From: an uncultured Gammaproteobacteria bacterium
GTDB taxonomy: Bacteria > Pseudomonadota > Gammaproteobacteria > Rariloculales > Rariloculaceae
NCBI GenBank assembly: GCA_946887385.1
Contig: CAMPKU010000095.1
Span: 1-15,187 of the forward strand
Direction: 5' to 3'
DNA length: 15,187 bases
Part shown: positions 7,580 to 15,187 of the stretch, one piece after another
How the letters are laid out: each line of letters opens with the position of its first letter
Numbering within the stretch: the first letter of the stretch is position 1
Notes under the pieces: generated by a model
Database searches by the model: none
What the model was told of the DNA's origin: nothing
The model's input: the letters and a program-made list of their open reading frames with translations, nothing else
Translations under genes and position numbers: made by a program

Positions 7580-7713
7580 GACGCCTCCTCCTTGAATTGC
7601 GTCGAACGACTTTGGCCTGCAATCGACGTTCCACTAAGCGCGGGGGCTGAACCGTTGCAGCCGAACTTTTCATCAGCACCGTGCGTGAGTGACGCCGCAG
7701 GCAGATCGGGTCG
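7580..7713 (-). other. Spacer between the outer-membrane protein gene and the PRC-barrel gene
   Basis: 134 bases. Apart from the ribosome site it holds a short inverted repeat (GGCTG at 7645-7649, CAGCC at 7658-7662). That repeat is followed by TTTT only on the plus strand, where no gene ends, so I do not call it a terminator for the minus-strand gene. A promoter for the PRC gene is likely here, but I cannot place one. Confidence 0.45.
7584..7593 (-). promoter_or_regulatory. Strong ribosome binding site of the PRC-barrel gene
   Basis: The minus strand reads AAGGAGGAGG, ending four bases before the ATG, with the first AAGGAG eight bases away. It is the best match to the anti-Shine-Dalgarno sequence in the window and suggests efficient translation of this exported protein. 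Confidence 0.85.
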
Positions 7714-10700
7714 TCACCATCCCACGCCGATCCTGAAGCCGAACACCGCGTCCTCGCTCGGACGCTGGAACGGATACGCCACGAACACTTCGAGCGGAAT
7801 CGCGCCGAAAAGCACGGATCGAGCGGCGACTCCGGCACTGAAAACCGGCACGTGCTCCGCCGTATCGCGTTTGAACGTGACGTCTACCGATTCGCCCGAG
7901 CTCCATGCGGCGCCCACGTCGATGAAGAACGCAAGCTCCGTCGGCGCAGCCGGCAGCTCGAACAATCCGAAGTCTTCCGTGCCGAACAGCGGCAGGCGCA
8001 GCTCGAAGTTGAGAGCCGCGATCCGGCTGCCGACCAAGCGGTCGAACTCCGGGCAGCGTTGCAGCCCGGACGTCGGCGTGCATTCGTCGAGGTCGAACGA
8101 GCCGAGATCATAGCCGCGGACCAGCGCATTGGTGCCTATGTCGAGCGGTGTCAGGCGCGGATCCTCCGCGTCGTTGCCGCGCCGGCCGACGTGCAGGGCA
8201 CGCAGCGCGAACGTCAGAGGACGGCGGAAAAAATACCGCCGGTAATCGACGCGCAGCGTCGAAAATCGCAGGTCGCCGCCCGTCCATTCGTTCTCGAGCC
8301 TCAGACGCTCGCCCCGCACGGGCGACGCGAAGCCGAAGCGCGACGTGTCGCGCACATAGGCGAAAGAAGCCCGCTCGAGATCGAGCGTGGCGGGCGACGG
8401 CAATCCTTGGACTTCCCGGAACGGCTGAAAACCCTCGGGATAAACGAGTCGCTCGAGCTCTCGTTCGAAGTCGATGCGCTGCGCGCCCGCCGACGTCTCG
8501 ATCCGATGATTCTGCGAGAACGGGTACTGCCCGATCAGTGAAAGCTCCGATGCTTGCGCAGCTTCGACGACACGCTCTACCACGTCTGCCGCAACGCTCA
8601 TGCCGTTGACCTCCACGTCTTGTCTTGACAAGAAGGTCGAGCTGCCGATGTAGGGAACTCGCGACACTCGTCCGCCCCACCACCAGCGGCGCGCTTGATT
8701 CAAGTAGAGCGCCTCGGCGCCGAATGTATCCTCGAAATCCAGGAGCCCCGAAGTGCTGCCGCCCTGCACCGTCGTCACGATTTGATGCCGGTTCAGCGTG
8801 TCGCTGAAATAAGCGCTCAACGCGCCGTCGAACGCGCTGCCGTTACCCGCGGTCGCGACGCCGACGGTTGCCGGCCCGATGGCGGTGACGCCGATTCGAG
8901 ACTCATAGTCCCTGACGGGATAGTCCTTAACCTCGCTCGGTAATCCGCCTCTGGAGTCCGCGAGATAGCTCTCGACCGTGTCGTCGGCATCGAGCGAACG
9001 AAACGGCGGGAGCATCGCCGTATTGAGCGGCGTTTCGGCCGGCTGCACGGGCTCGGCTTGCGGCTCGGCGATTCGGTAGATTGCATAGTCGCCGCCTTCC
9101 GGCACCGAGAACGCGATCGCTCCCGTCGCGTCGACCGACAGCGACGGCGACATCGACGTGATGCCCGATACGCCGGTCTTGAGCCTCGTGATGCGCGCCA
9201 TGCGGCGCTCGCCAAGATCGAACCGAAATACGTCGGGGACGCCGTCCGGTGCTCCAATGAAGTACAAGCTCTCTCCGTCCGGAGAGAAATGAGGATCGAT
9301 GTGCTTGCCGTTCGGAAAGATCGGCAGCACCTCGACAGCACGCGTCGCCAGGTCGAGCAGCGCGAGCTGCGGCTCGCCGAAGCTCAAGCGGTCGAGATTC
9401 GTCTCCGGACCGCGGTCCGTCACGAACACGATTCGCCGTCCATCGGGCGAGAACGCGGGCTGGATCGCCGTATAGCCGTCGGCGGTGAGCCGCTCGATCT
9501 CGCCCGTCGCAATCTCGAGCCGATACAGATCGCTTGCGGCGTTCGCCCTGGCCGAGAACACGATCGACTCGCCGTCCGGCGACCACGCCGGATGACGCAT
9601 GCCGCCGATGCCGGGCAGGTCGATGCGCCGCTCGATGCGGCCTCGTTCGACGTCGTAGATCGCGAGCCGGCGCTCGCCCCGCGCGAACACGGCAAACGCA
9701 AATCGGCGGCCGTCCGGGGACCAGGCGACACTCGAATCGAGGAAGCTGAGATTGTCGAAGTGCGGATCCGCCTCCGCGCTCACGAGCTTGCGCTCGACCG
9801 TGCCCGTCTGTACGTCCGCGAGATACAGCTCGAGCGCGAGCTCGCGCGTCGACAGAAATGCCACGTGGCGGCCATTCGGGCTCAGGGCCGGCGCAAGATT
9901 GATCGCGGCGCCCGTGGTTGCGGCGCGGAGCAACGGCTCGGCCACGTCGGCCGGCGTCTGGCGGCTGTCGAGCACTGGGCCATAAGCCATACGCAATGCG
10001 AGATGAAAGTCCGCGAAGAAATCGCGCGCCATCATGTCGAGCACGGACTCGATGGCCGCGTCCGGACCTTCGCCGAGCGCGGTCACGAACAACCTTTGCG
10101 CCGTCGCGTCGTCCCATGTTCCCGCGACGTACGCCCAGACGGCTTGACCGTACTGATACGGCGACGGCCGGCGTTGAACGAGCTTGTCGGGGTCCGGCAG
10201 CCGATCATGCAGCACGGCGTCGCGCATCTGGAGGGCCGTCGCCGGATCATGTCGGCCTTGAGACAAGTACTCGGCGAGCCCTTCGATGACCCAAAGCGGC
10301 ACTTGCGCCGAACGGCGGTTGCGAGCCGGATCGCGCTGCCGCTCTTCGATGATGTCGAACTGAAACACGTGCACGAGCTCATGCCCGATGACGTGGTCGT
10401 TGTCCTCGTTGATCGCGGTGAGCGGCAACACGACGCGGTGCTGCCGGGACTCGGTGAGGCCGCCCGTACCCTCGCCTATCAGAGACTGCGCGATCACGGT
10501 CTGCTGAAAGTCGGCGTGGTCGGCGTAGATTACGAGCGACTTCTTTTCCGACAGCTCGTGCGCGAAGAATTCCGCCAAGCGCGTATACCAGCGCTCGGCG
10601 ATGCGCGCGACATACTCCGCATGCTCCGCCTCCGGCGGGTAGTAGTGAATCAAGAAGTGCTCGGTTTCGAGGATCTCGAAATCGAAGCGCTCCCAAACGA

Positions 10701-10800
10701 CCTTGTTGCGGCCGAAATACTGCGCGGCCGCCGGCGCGGGCGCCCCGGCCCACAAGACGGCAGCGATTAGGCTCCCAAGGCACACGACGGCACGGCGCAT
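7714..10800 (-). CDS. Outer-membrane protein: zinc peptidase (MA-like) + six-bladed TolB-like propeller + Omp85-type barrel
   Basis: A 1028-residue protein with a signal peptide (1-26, APAAA before Q27). About 40-275 is a gluzincin-like metallopeptidase domain with HELVH (140-144) and a likely third zinc ligand, E173, in EGLAEYLS. About 300-580 is a beta-propeller with PD40/TolB repeats. SPNG/SPDG cores occur near 307, 361, 407, 451 and 506, and a degenerate sixth blade lies near 552-580, giving six blades as in TolB. About 625-1028 is a beta-barrel with the Omp85 hallmark VRGYD (894-898) and a terminal aromatic residue, W1028, as in barrel assembly signals. C907 and C916 near that motif may pair in a loop. 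No POTRA domain is apparent. A GGGAGG box six bases upstream fixes the start; a longer open frame to 10953 lacks signal-peptide logic. The function is unknown. Periplasmic proteolysis coupled to an outer-membrane channel is inference. Confidence 0.9.
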   Translation of the reverse strand: MRRAVVCLGSLIAAVLWAGAPAPAAAQYFGRNKVVWERFDFEILETEHFLIHYYPPEAEHAEYVARIAERWYTRLAEFFAHELSEKKSLVIYADHADFQQTVIAQSLIGEGTGGLTESRQHRVVLPLTAINEDNDHVIGHELVHVFQFDIIEERQRDPARNRRSAQVPLWVIEGLAEYLSQGRHDPATALQMRDAVLHDRLPDPDKLVQRRPSPYQYGQAVWAYVAGTWDDATAQRLFVTALGEGPDAAIESVLDMMARDFFADFHLALRMAYGPVLDSRQTPADVAEPLLRAATTGAAINLAPALSPNGRHVAFLSTRELALELYLADVQTGTVERKLVSAEADPHFDNLSFLDSSVAWSPDGRRFAFAVFARGERRLAIYDVERGRIERRIDLPGIGGMRHPAWSPDGESIVFSARANAASDLYRLEIATGEIERLTADGYTAIQPAFSPDGRRIVFVTDRGPETNLDRLSFGEPQLALLDLATRAVEVLPIFPNGKHIDPHFSPDGESLYFIGAPDGVPDVFRFDLGERRMARITRLKTGVSGITSMSPSLSVDATGAIAFSVPEGGDYAIYRIAEPQAEPVQPAETPLNTAMLPPFRSLDADDTVESYLADSRGGLPSEVKDYPVRDYESRIGVTAIGPATVGVATAGNGSAFDGALSAYFSDTLNRHQIVTTVQGGSTSGLLDFEDTFGAEALYLNQARRWWWGGRVSRVPYIGSSTFLSRQDVEVNGMSVAADVVERVVEAAQASELSLIGQYPFSQNHRIETSAGAQRIDFERELERLVYPEGFQPFREVQGLPSPATLDLERASFAYVRDTSRFGFASPVRGERLRLENEWTGGDLRFSTLRVDYRRYFFRRPLTFALRALHVGRRGNDAEDPRLTPLDIGTNALVRGYDLGSFDLDECTPTSGLQRCPEFDRLVGSRIAALNFELRLPLFGTEDFGLFELPAAPTELAFFIDVGAAWSSGESVDVTFKRDTAEHVPVFSAGVAARSVLFGAIPLEVFVAYPFQRPSEDAVFGFRIGVGW

Positions 10801-10953
10801 CCAGTGCCTCCCGAAGCAAGAGCAGTCGTATCGCGTCCATTGCATGCCATGCGCCGCCGCGCGCTCGAAGCACCGTCGCGGCCGGAGGCTCGTGCAAGGC
10901 GTGTGCCACCATCCGCCGGAAACGCGCTGGCACGATAGTTGCTCCGTCGTCAC
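10801..10953. promoter_or_regulatory. Divergent upstream region shared by the barrel-peptidase gene and tamA
   Basis: These 153 bases lie between two head-to-head genes and must hold the start signals for at least the minus-strand gene and probably for tamAB. It contains an inverted repeat, GCATG-C-CATGC, at 10842-10852. On the plus strand GATAGT at 10934-10939 weakly resembles a -10 box, but it lies close to the start codon and has no matching -35 box. No sigma-70 pair is convincing on either strand. I see no Shine-Dalgarno sequence before tamA. Confidence 0.55.
10807..10812 (-). promoter_or_regulatory. Ribosome binding site deciding the start of the peptidase/propeller/barrel gene
   Basis: GGGAGG on the minus strand lies six bases before the ATG at 10800. 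That ATG is also the one directly followed by a proper signal peptide (MRRAVVCLGS...), so it is preferred over the upstream extension. Confidence 0.8.
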
Positions 10954-12663
10954 ATGGCGCCGCGCGCTGGCATCATCCTTGCGTTATGGTTCGCGGCCGG
11001 CACGGTTCGCGCGGCAACGATGATCGACGGCATCGACGGCGATGTGCTCGACAACGTTCGGCAGTTCATCGACGAACCGGACTGCGCCGCCGGCGCCACG
11101 GCCGTCCGCCGCTACATTCGCGACCTACCCGAGGACGTGCGCCCCGCCCTCGAGGCGTTCGGCTACTACGAGCCGCGCCTACGCGCCCGGCGCATGGCCG
11201 ACACAGCGGAATGCTGGAGCGTCGAGCTGACCATCGAGCCGCGCCAACCCGTGGTCGTGCGCGACGCGTCGGTCGCGGTCACTGGCCAGGCAGGGGACGA
11301 TGCGGCTGTCGGTGCGCTCGCGAATGACTTTCCCCTGCCTCCGGGCAGCACCCTGAATCATGGCCGCTACCGCGACTTCAAAAGCCGGCTTGCCGCCCTG
11401 GCGCGGGAGCGCGGCTACCTCGACGCGCGCTTTACGACCGAGCGCATCGATGTCTACGTTGACGAACGCGCGGCCGACATCGAGCTCACGTTCGACTCCG
11501 GCCCGCGTTACGCATTCGGCGCCGTCACGTTCGCAACCGATGCCCTGCGCAGTGACGTGCTCGACAGCTTCGTGACCTTCGAGCCGGGCCAGCCCTATGA
11601 CGCCGGCTCCGTCGCCGACCTGCAGCGGACTTTGACGGCGAGCGAATACTTCGAGCAAGCGCGTGTCGTGCCGGAATTCGATGCCGCCGACGACGGCGTC
11701 ATACCGATCCGCGTCGATGCCGTGCCCGCAGAGCCGACGAGCAGCGCGATCGGCGTCGGCTTCTCCACCGACGATGGCCCACGCTTCAGCTACGCGCGCG
11801 AAAACGTGCGCCGCAATCGGGCCGGTCATCGCTACGAGCTCGACGTGCTGCTGGCGCAGGTGCGGCAGAACGCGACACTCGACTACCGCATTCCGATCGA
11901 CAATCCACGGCGCGATTGGTGGAGCCTGCGTGCCGGCGCGGAGCGGGAAGACATCGACGCAGGCGTCGGCTCCGTCGCGCGGCTTGGGCCGCATCGGGTA
12001 CGGGTGACGGGCGACCGCACGGTGACCCGTTTCGTGGACTTACTCGTCGAGCACGACCAGATCAGCGGTGGCACGCTCGACACGAGGCTCGTGCTGCCGG
12101 GGCTCGAGTGGTCGCGAAGCTATCGCGACGATCTCATACGGCCGCGCGAAGGGTACCGGCTGAGCTACGGCGTCTCGCTCGGCGTCGGCGACGTCGAGCT
12201 GATCCAAGCCGACTTCCGCGGCAAGTGGGTCACTGCGACGCCGTGGGACGGGCGCGTGATCCTTCGCGGCCGAGCGGGCGTGACACTCGAGGACGATGAG
12301 TTCGATCGAGTGCCGCTGTCCCTGCGCTTCTTCTCGGGCGGCGACAACAGCGTCCGCGGCTACGACTATGAAACGCTCGGCCCCCGCAACGCCGCCGGCG
12401 ATCTCATCGGCGGCAACCGTGTATTCGAAGCCAGTGTCGAGTACGAGCACCCCGTCACTCAGTCGTGGTCGGTGGCCACCTTCGTCGATGCGGGTAACGC
12501 ATTCCTGCGCTCGGATTTCGACCGGCGCACGGGAGCGGGCATCGGTGCGCGCTGGTTTACTCCGATCGGGCCCGTGCGGCTCGATATCGCATGGCCCATC
12601 GATACGGCGCCCGGCGAGGACGACGGCCCTCGTTTGCACTTGAGCCTTGGGCCGGACTTGTAG
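10954..12663 (+). CDS. tamA: TamA, outer-membrane component of the translocation and assembly module
   Basis: A 569-residue Omp85-superfamily protein (E. coli TamA is 577). A signal peptide covers about 1-20. Three POTRA-like domains follow at about 22-96, 98-181 and 184-258; for example RYAFGAVTF opens the third. The 16-stranded barrel runs about 262-569, with the L6 motif VRGY at 467-470. The tail SLGPDL matches the typical TamA ending. TamA works with inner-membrane-anchored TamB to insert certain outer-membrane proteins and to support envelope lipid transport. The ATG at 10954 is chosen because it opens the signal peptide directly. A TTG five codons upstream is possible, and neither has a clear ribosome site. 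C44 and C87 in the first POTRA region could form a disulfide. The tamB start follows after five bases. Confidence 0.93.
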   Translation: MAPRAGIILALWFAAGTVRAATMIDGIDGDVLDNVRQFIDEPDCAAGATAVRRYIRDLPEDVRPALEAFGYYEPRLRARRMADTAECWSVELTIEPRQPVVVRDASVAVTGQAGDDAAVGALANDFPLPPGSTLNHGRYRDFKSRLAALARERGYLDARFTTERIDVYVDERAADIELTFDSGPRYAFGAVTFATDALRSDVLDSFVTFEPGQPYDAGSVADLQRTLTASEYFEQARVVPEFDAADDGVIPIRVDAVPAEPTSSAIGVGFSTDDGPRFSYARENVRRNRAGHRYELDVLLAQVRQNATLDYRIPIDNPRRDWWSLRAGAEREDIDAGVGSVARLGPHRVRVTGDRTVTRFVDLLVEHDQISGGTLDTRLVLPGLEWSRSYRDDLIRPREGYRLSYGVSLGVGDVELIQADFRGKWVTATPWDGRVILRGRAGVTLEDDEFDRVPLSLRFFSGGDNSVRGYDYETLGPRNAAGDLIGGNRVFEASVEYEHPVTQSWSVATFVDAGNAFLRSDFDRRTGAGIGARWFTPIGPVRLDIAWPIDTAPGEDDGPRLHLSLGPDL

Positions 12664-12668
12664 GCCCA

Positions 12669-15187
12669 ATGCGTAAGCGCGTGCGCAAACCACTGCTTTT
12701 CGTCGCTGCCGCATTCGGCGCGTTGCTCGTCCTCCTGTTGGCCGGCATCGCGGTCGCGCTCACGACGGCGGCCGGCGCTCGCTGGTCGCTCGCCGCGGCC
12801 GCCAAGCTCATGCCTGGAGAGCTCGTTGTCGACGGCGTCGACGGCTCCATTGCGGGCGGCCTCGTCCTGACGAACGTGCGCTACGAGTCGCCGGAGGTAG
12901 CGGCGACGCTCGCGCGCCTCGCCGTCGAAGCGCGACTCGACGCGTTGCTCGACCGCCGAGTCGTGCTTCCGCGCCTTGCGGCCGAGGACGGCACGGTGAC
13001 GCTGCGCCCGTCGGCGCCCGAGGCTCGGGAGCCTTCGGGCGAAGCGCCCGCGTTACCGGAGGTTCCCGATTGGATCACGGTGCGGTCGCTACAGATTCGC
13101 GACGTCGCGCTTGCCGGCGCCGTCGACGTCATGGTGGCCGAGCTCGTTGCGAGCATTGCGGGCCCGCGGCTCGAGATCGAAGCGTTCGAAGCGCACGTCG
13201 CCGGCGGTCGAATCGAAGCGTCGGCAGACGCGCGCCTCGGCGGCGATGCGGCGGCGCGCATCGAAGGCTCGTGGACGATGCCGGCCGATTCAATGCAAGG
13301 CGCCGACGGCACACGCGTCGAGATCGCCGCCGACGTTGAGCTCGCGGCGAACACGACGCCGTGGCGCGCGACGCTGGCTTGGGACCGCCTCGCGGTGCAA
13401 ACCGGCGGCACACGCTGGTCGAGCCCCATGGGACGCTTGACGCTGACGCCCGGCACGATGCCGATCGAAGTCGAGCTCACGGCCGAGCTGACGGCGTCCG
13501 CGTTGCCGGCCTCGGCGACGGTCTTTGCCTCCGCGAACGTGGCGGGCGACACCCTCGAGGTCGAAGCGCTCGACGTCGAGACGCTCGGCGGCCGAATCGC
13601 CGCATCCGGCGTCGCCGACTTGGGCGCGCTCGCCGGCCACGCGGCCGTCGAATACTCGATGCTCGATCCGTCGTTAGTCGATCCGCGCATCGAAGGCATG
13701 TTGCGGGGCACGGTCGTCGCTGCGTTCGTCATCGAGCCCGAAATCGTCGCCGGAGCAGCCGGCACGTTCGGAGGCATCTTGGGCGGCCGGCCGCTCGACG
13801 GAACGCTGCGCGCGCGCATGCAAGGGGGGGATACGCACGTCGAGCGCGCTCGAGGCGCTCTCGAGGACGGCGGTATCGACCGTGCGGGCCGGATCTCCGG
13901 CGACACGGTGGATTTCAGGTTCGAGGCCGTGCTCCCCGAGCTCGGCAATTGGTATCCGCCGGCCGCGGGCTCCTTGCGCGCAAACGGCTCGCTCTCGGGC
14001 CCCGCGAGCAATCCGGCGCTCGACGCGGAGCTGACCGCCGAGAACGTCTCGGTCGAGACGCTGCCGCCGCTCGACTCCTTCTCACTGAACCTGGCCGGTA
14101 CGTTGGCGGCGCACGAGGCGCGCCTTCGTGCGAGCAGCGCATACGGCACGGTAGACGTGCAGATCGAGCAAGGTTGGAACGGCGAGCGGCTCCGCGGCAC
14201 GGTGCTCGCTTCGCGGCTTGCGGTGGATCAAGCCGGCACGTGGACGTTGACTGCGCCGGCCGAGTACGGGCTCGCGAGCGCGAACGCAAACCTGGAACGG
14301 CTCTGCTACGAAGGCCCGCAGGACGCGCGGCTTTGCACCGCCATTGCCGACGATACGCTGCTAGTCGATGCGGCGGACGTGCCCAGCGCCCTCGCGGAGC
14401 CGTGGGTGGGCGGTGGCGTGCATCTCGACGGAGCGGCGGATGTCGTGTTGACGCTAGGCTGGCGCCCGGCACTGCACGGCTCCTTCACGCTGACGCAGCC
14501 GATGTTGCGGGTGGCGCCGCCGGCCGCCGCGGGCGCCGACCAGCGTTCGGCCGACGAGGCTTCGCTCTCCGAGTTTGGGGCGATCAACGATCTTCGCGTC
14601 ACCGGCACACTGAGCGAGCAGGCGCTCGACGCGCGATTGACGGCGGTGCTCTCCGCGAGCGGCGATCCGCTTGAAGCACGGTTGATGCTGGCGCCACCGA
14701 CGGCGCAAGGCACGCTCGACGCGGCGCTGTCGGCGCGGCTCACGACTCTAGAGCTCTTCGACGCGCTCACGGAGGATCTCGAGAATCTCACGGGCTCGCT
14801 CGCGGTGAATCTGCGCGCGACGGGCACACCCGCCGAACCCGAGCTCGGGGGCGAGCTCGCCGTTGCCTCGCTCGGCGCGAGCGTTCCGCCGCTCGGCATC
14901 GAAATTTCGCAAGGGCGCCTCACGGCGCGCCCGATGGGGCTCGGCGCGCTGGAGTTCGATGCAGAGCTCTGCTCCATGGGCTGCGTCGAGCTCGAGGGCT
15001 CGCTCTCCGTCGAGGCCGAGACGGCCCCATGGCGCATAACGGCCGAGCTGACCGGCGATTCGTTCGAGCTCGCCGACCTTGCGGAGTTGCGCGCGGTGAT
15101 TGCGCCCACGCTGTCGCTCGACGCAACTCCGGCGGCCTGGCGTGTCACGGGCGGCCTCGCGATCGACGAAGGGCTGCTCGCCGCCGC
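12669..15187 (+). CDS. tamB: TamB, N-terminal two-thirds (3' end outside window)
   Basis: The frame is open from the ATG to the window edge (839 codons visible; E. coli TamB is 1259 residues). A basic start (MRKRVRK) precedes one membrane anchor (about 8-32). A long run of short beta-strand repeats follows, with patterns such as LSGPASNPALDAELTAENV and GTLSEQALDARLTAVLS, typical of the AsmA/TamB beta-helical proteins that span the periplasm. The LCYEGPQDARLC pair (C546, C556) and a second pair in LCSMGC resemble cysteine motifs I recall from TamB homologues. Placement five bases after tamA confirms the identity. The conserved C-terminal TamB domain that contacts TamA is beyond the window. Codon structure stays consistent across a run of seven G at 13824-13830, so no frameshift is present. 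TamB is thought to act with TamA in outer-membrane protein assembly and lipid transfer. Confidence 0.92.
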   Translation, partial: MRKRVRKPLLFVAAAFGALLVLLLAGIAVALTTAAGARWSLAAAAKLMPGELVVDGVDGSIAGGLVLTNVRYESPEVAATLARLAVEARLDALLDRRVVLPRLAAEDGTVTLRPSAPEAREPSGEAPALPEVPDWITVRSLQIRDVALAGAVDVMVAELVASIAGPRLEIEAFEAHVAGGRIEASADARLGGDAAARIEGSWTMPADSMQGADGTRVEIAADVELAANTTPWRATLAWDRLAVQTGGTRWSSPMGRLTLTPGTMPIEVELTAELTASALPASATVFASANVAGDTLEVEALDVETLGGRIAASGVADLGALAGHAAVEYSMLDPSLVDPRIEGMLRGTVVAAFVIEPEIVAGAAGTFGGILGGRPLDGTLRARMQGGDTHVERARGALEDGGIDRAGRISGDTVDFRFEAVLPELGNWYPPAAGSLRANGSLSGPASNPALDAELTAENVSVETLPPLDSFSLNLAGTLAAHEARLRASSAYGTVDVQIEQGWNGERLRGTVLASRLAVDQAGTWTLTAPAEYGLASANANLERLCYEGPQDARLCTAIADDTLLVDAADVPSALAEPWVGGGVHLDGAADVVLTLGWRPALHGSFTLTQPMLRVAPPAAAGADQRSADEASLSEFGAINDLRVTGTLSEQALDARLTAVLSASGDPLEARLMLAPPTAQGTLDAALSARLTTLELFDALTEDLENLTGSLAVNLRATGTPAEPELGGELAVASLGASVPPLGIEISQGRLTARPMGLGALEFDAELCSMGCVELEGSLSVEAETAPWRITAELTGDSFELADLAELRAVIAPTLSLDATPAAWRVTGGLAIDEGLLAA

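Noticed and set aside
7645..7670. Hairpin GGCTG/CAGCC followed by TTTT as a terminator
   Set aside because: The T-run lies on the plus strand, where no gene ends. In the minus-strand orientation the hairpin lacks a T-tail, and the stem is only five pairs.
9058..10770. 570-codon plus-strand frame opposite the peptidase/propeller/barrel gene
   Set aside because: The product has no recognisable motif and a charged, repetitive composition. The minus-strand gene has clear domains throughout.
10801..10953. N-terminal extension of 51 codons on the large minus-strand protein
   Set aside because: It would place the signal peptide internally and run to the edge of tamA. The internal ATG at 10800 has a good ribosome site and is followed directly by the signal peptide.
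13824..13830. Run of seven G as a possible frameshift or slippage site in tamB
   Set aside because: The reading frame gives coherent TamB-like sequence on both sides without adjustment, so there is no sign of a frameshift here.
12881..14200. 439-codon open frame on the minus strand opposite tamB
   Set aside because: The product is a Ser/Ala/Pro-rich shadow with no domain sense, whereas the plus-strand frame is continuous and matches TamB.
13361..14674. 437-codon plus-strand frame within tamB
   Set aside because: It is offset from the TamB frame and is almost entirely Arg/Ala/Gly-rich, typical of an out-of-frame reading of GC-rich coding DNA.

Overview
The window (about two-thirds G+C) is densely coded chromosomal DNA from a Gram-negative, aerobically respiring bacterium. 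It encodes outer-membrane Omp85-type barrels and a TamA/TamB pair whose TamA ends in the LGPDL tail. That suggests a proteobacterium, most likely a gammaproteobacterium, though I cannot name a genus. Nine protein genes fill the window. The first is cut by the left edge and the last by the right edge. The longest non-coding gap is about 176 bases. I see no RNA gene, CRISPR array, insertion sequence or phage gene.

Region 1 (1-4849, + strand) is a respiratory cluster. It starts with the C-terminal part of a fused cytochrome c oxidase subunit I+III. A small uncharacterised membrane protein, a CtaG-type oxidase copper-assembly protein and a membrane-anchored three-heme cytochrome c follow. These four reading frames are chained by ATGA stop/start overlaps, which suggests translational coupling. 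A CaCA-family cation antiporter follows after 37 bases. The cytochrome is a plausible electron donor to the oxidase, and CtaG a plausible copper-delivery factor for it.

Region 2 (4866-10800, - strand) runs convergently towards region 1. In transcription order it holds a very large outer-membrane protein, an exported PRC-barrel protein and a PoxB-like thiamine-diphosphate enzyme. The large protein joins a zinc-peptidase domain, a six-bladed TolB-like propeller and an Omp85-like barrel. The PoxB-like enzyme probably oxidises pyruvate to acetate and passes electrons to quinone. The spacers of 134 and 176 bases mean these three are not clearly one operon.

Region 3 (10954-15187, + strand) is divergent from region 2 across a 153-base shared upstream region. 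It encodes TamA (POTRA domains plus barrel) and, five bases later, the start of TamB. Together they form the translocation and assembly module of the envelope.

The most interesting point is that the peptidase/propeller/barrel protein sits head-to-head with tamAB. Two Omp85-superfamily barrels of different design therefore share one regulatory interval. This suggests, but does not prove, linked roles in outer-membrane assembly, secretion or quality control. A second point is that the oxidase has glutamine where A-type oxidases carry the K-channel lysine.
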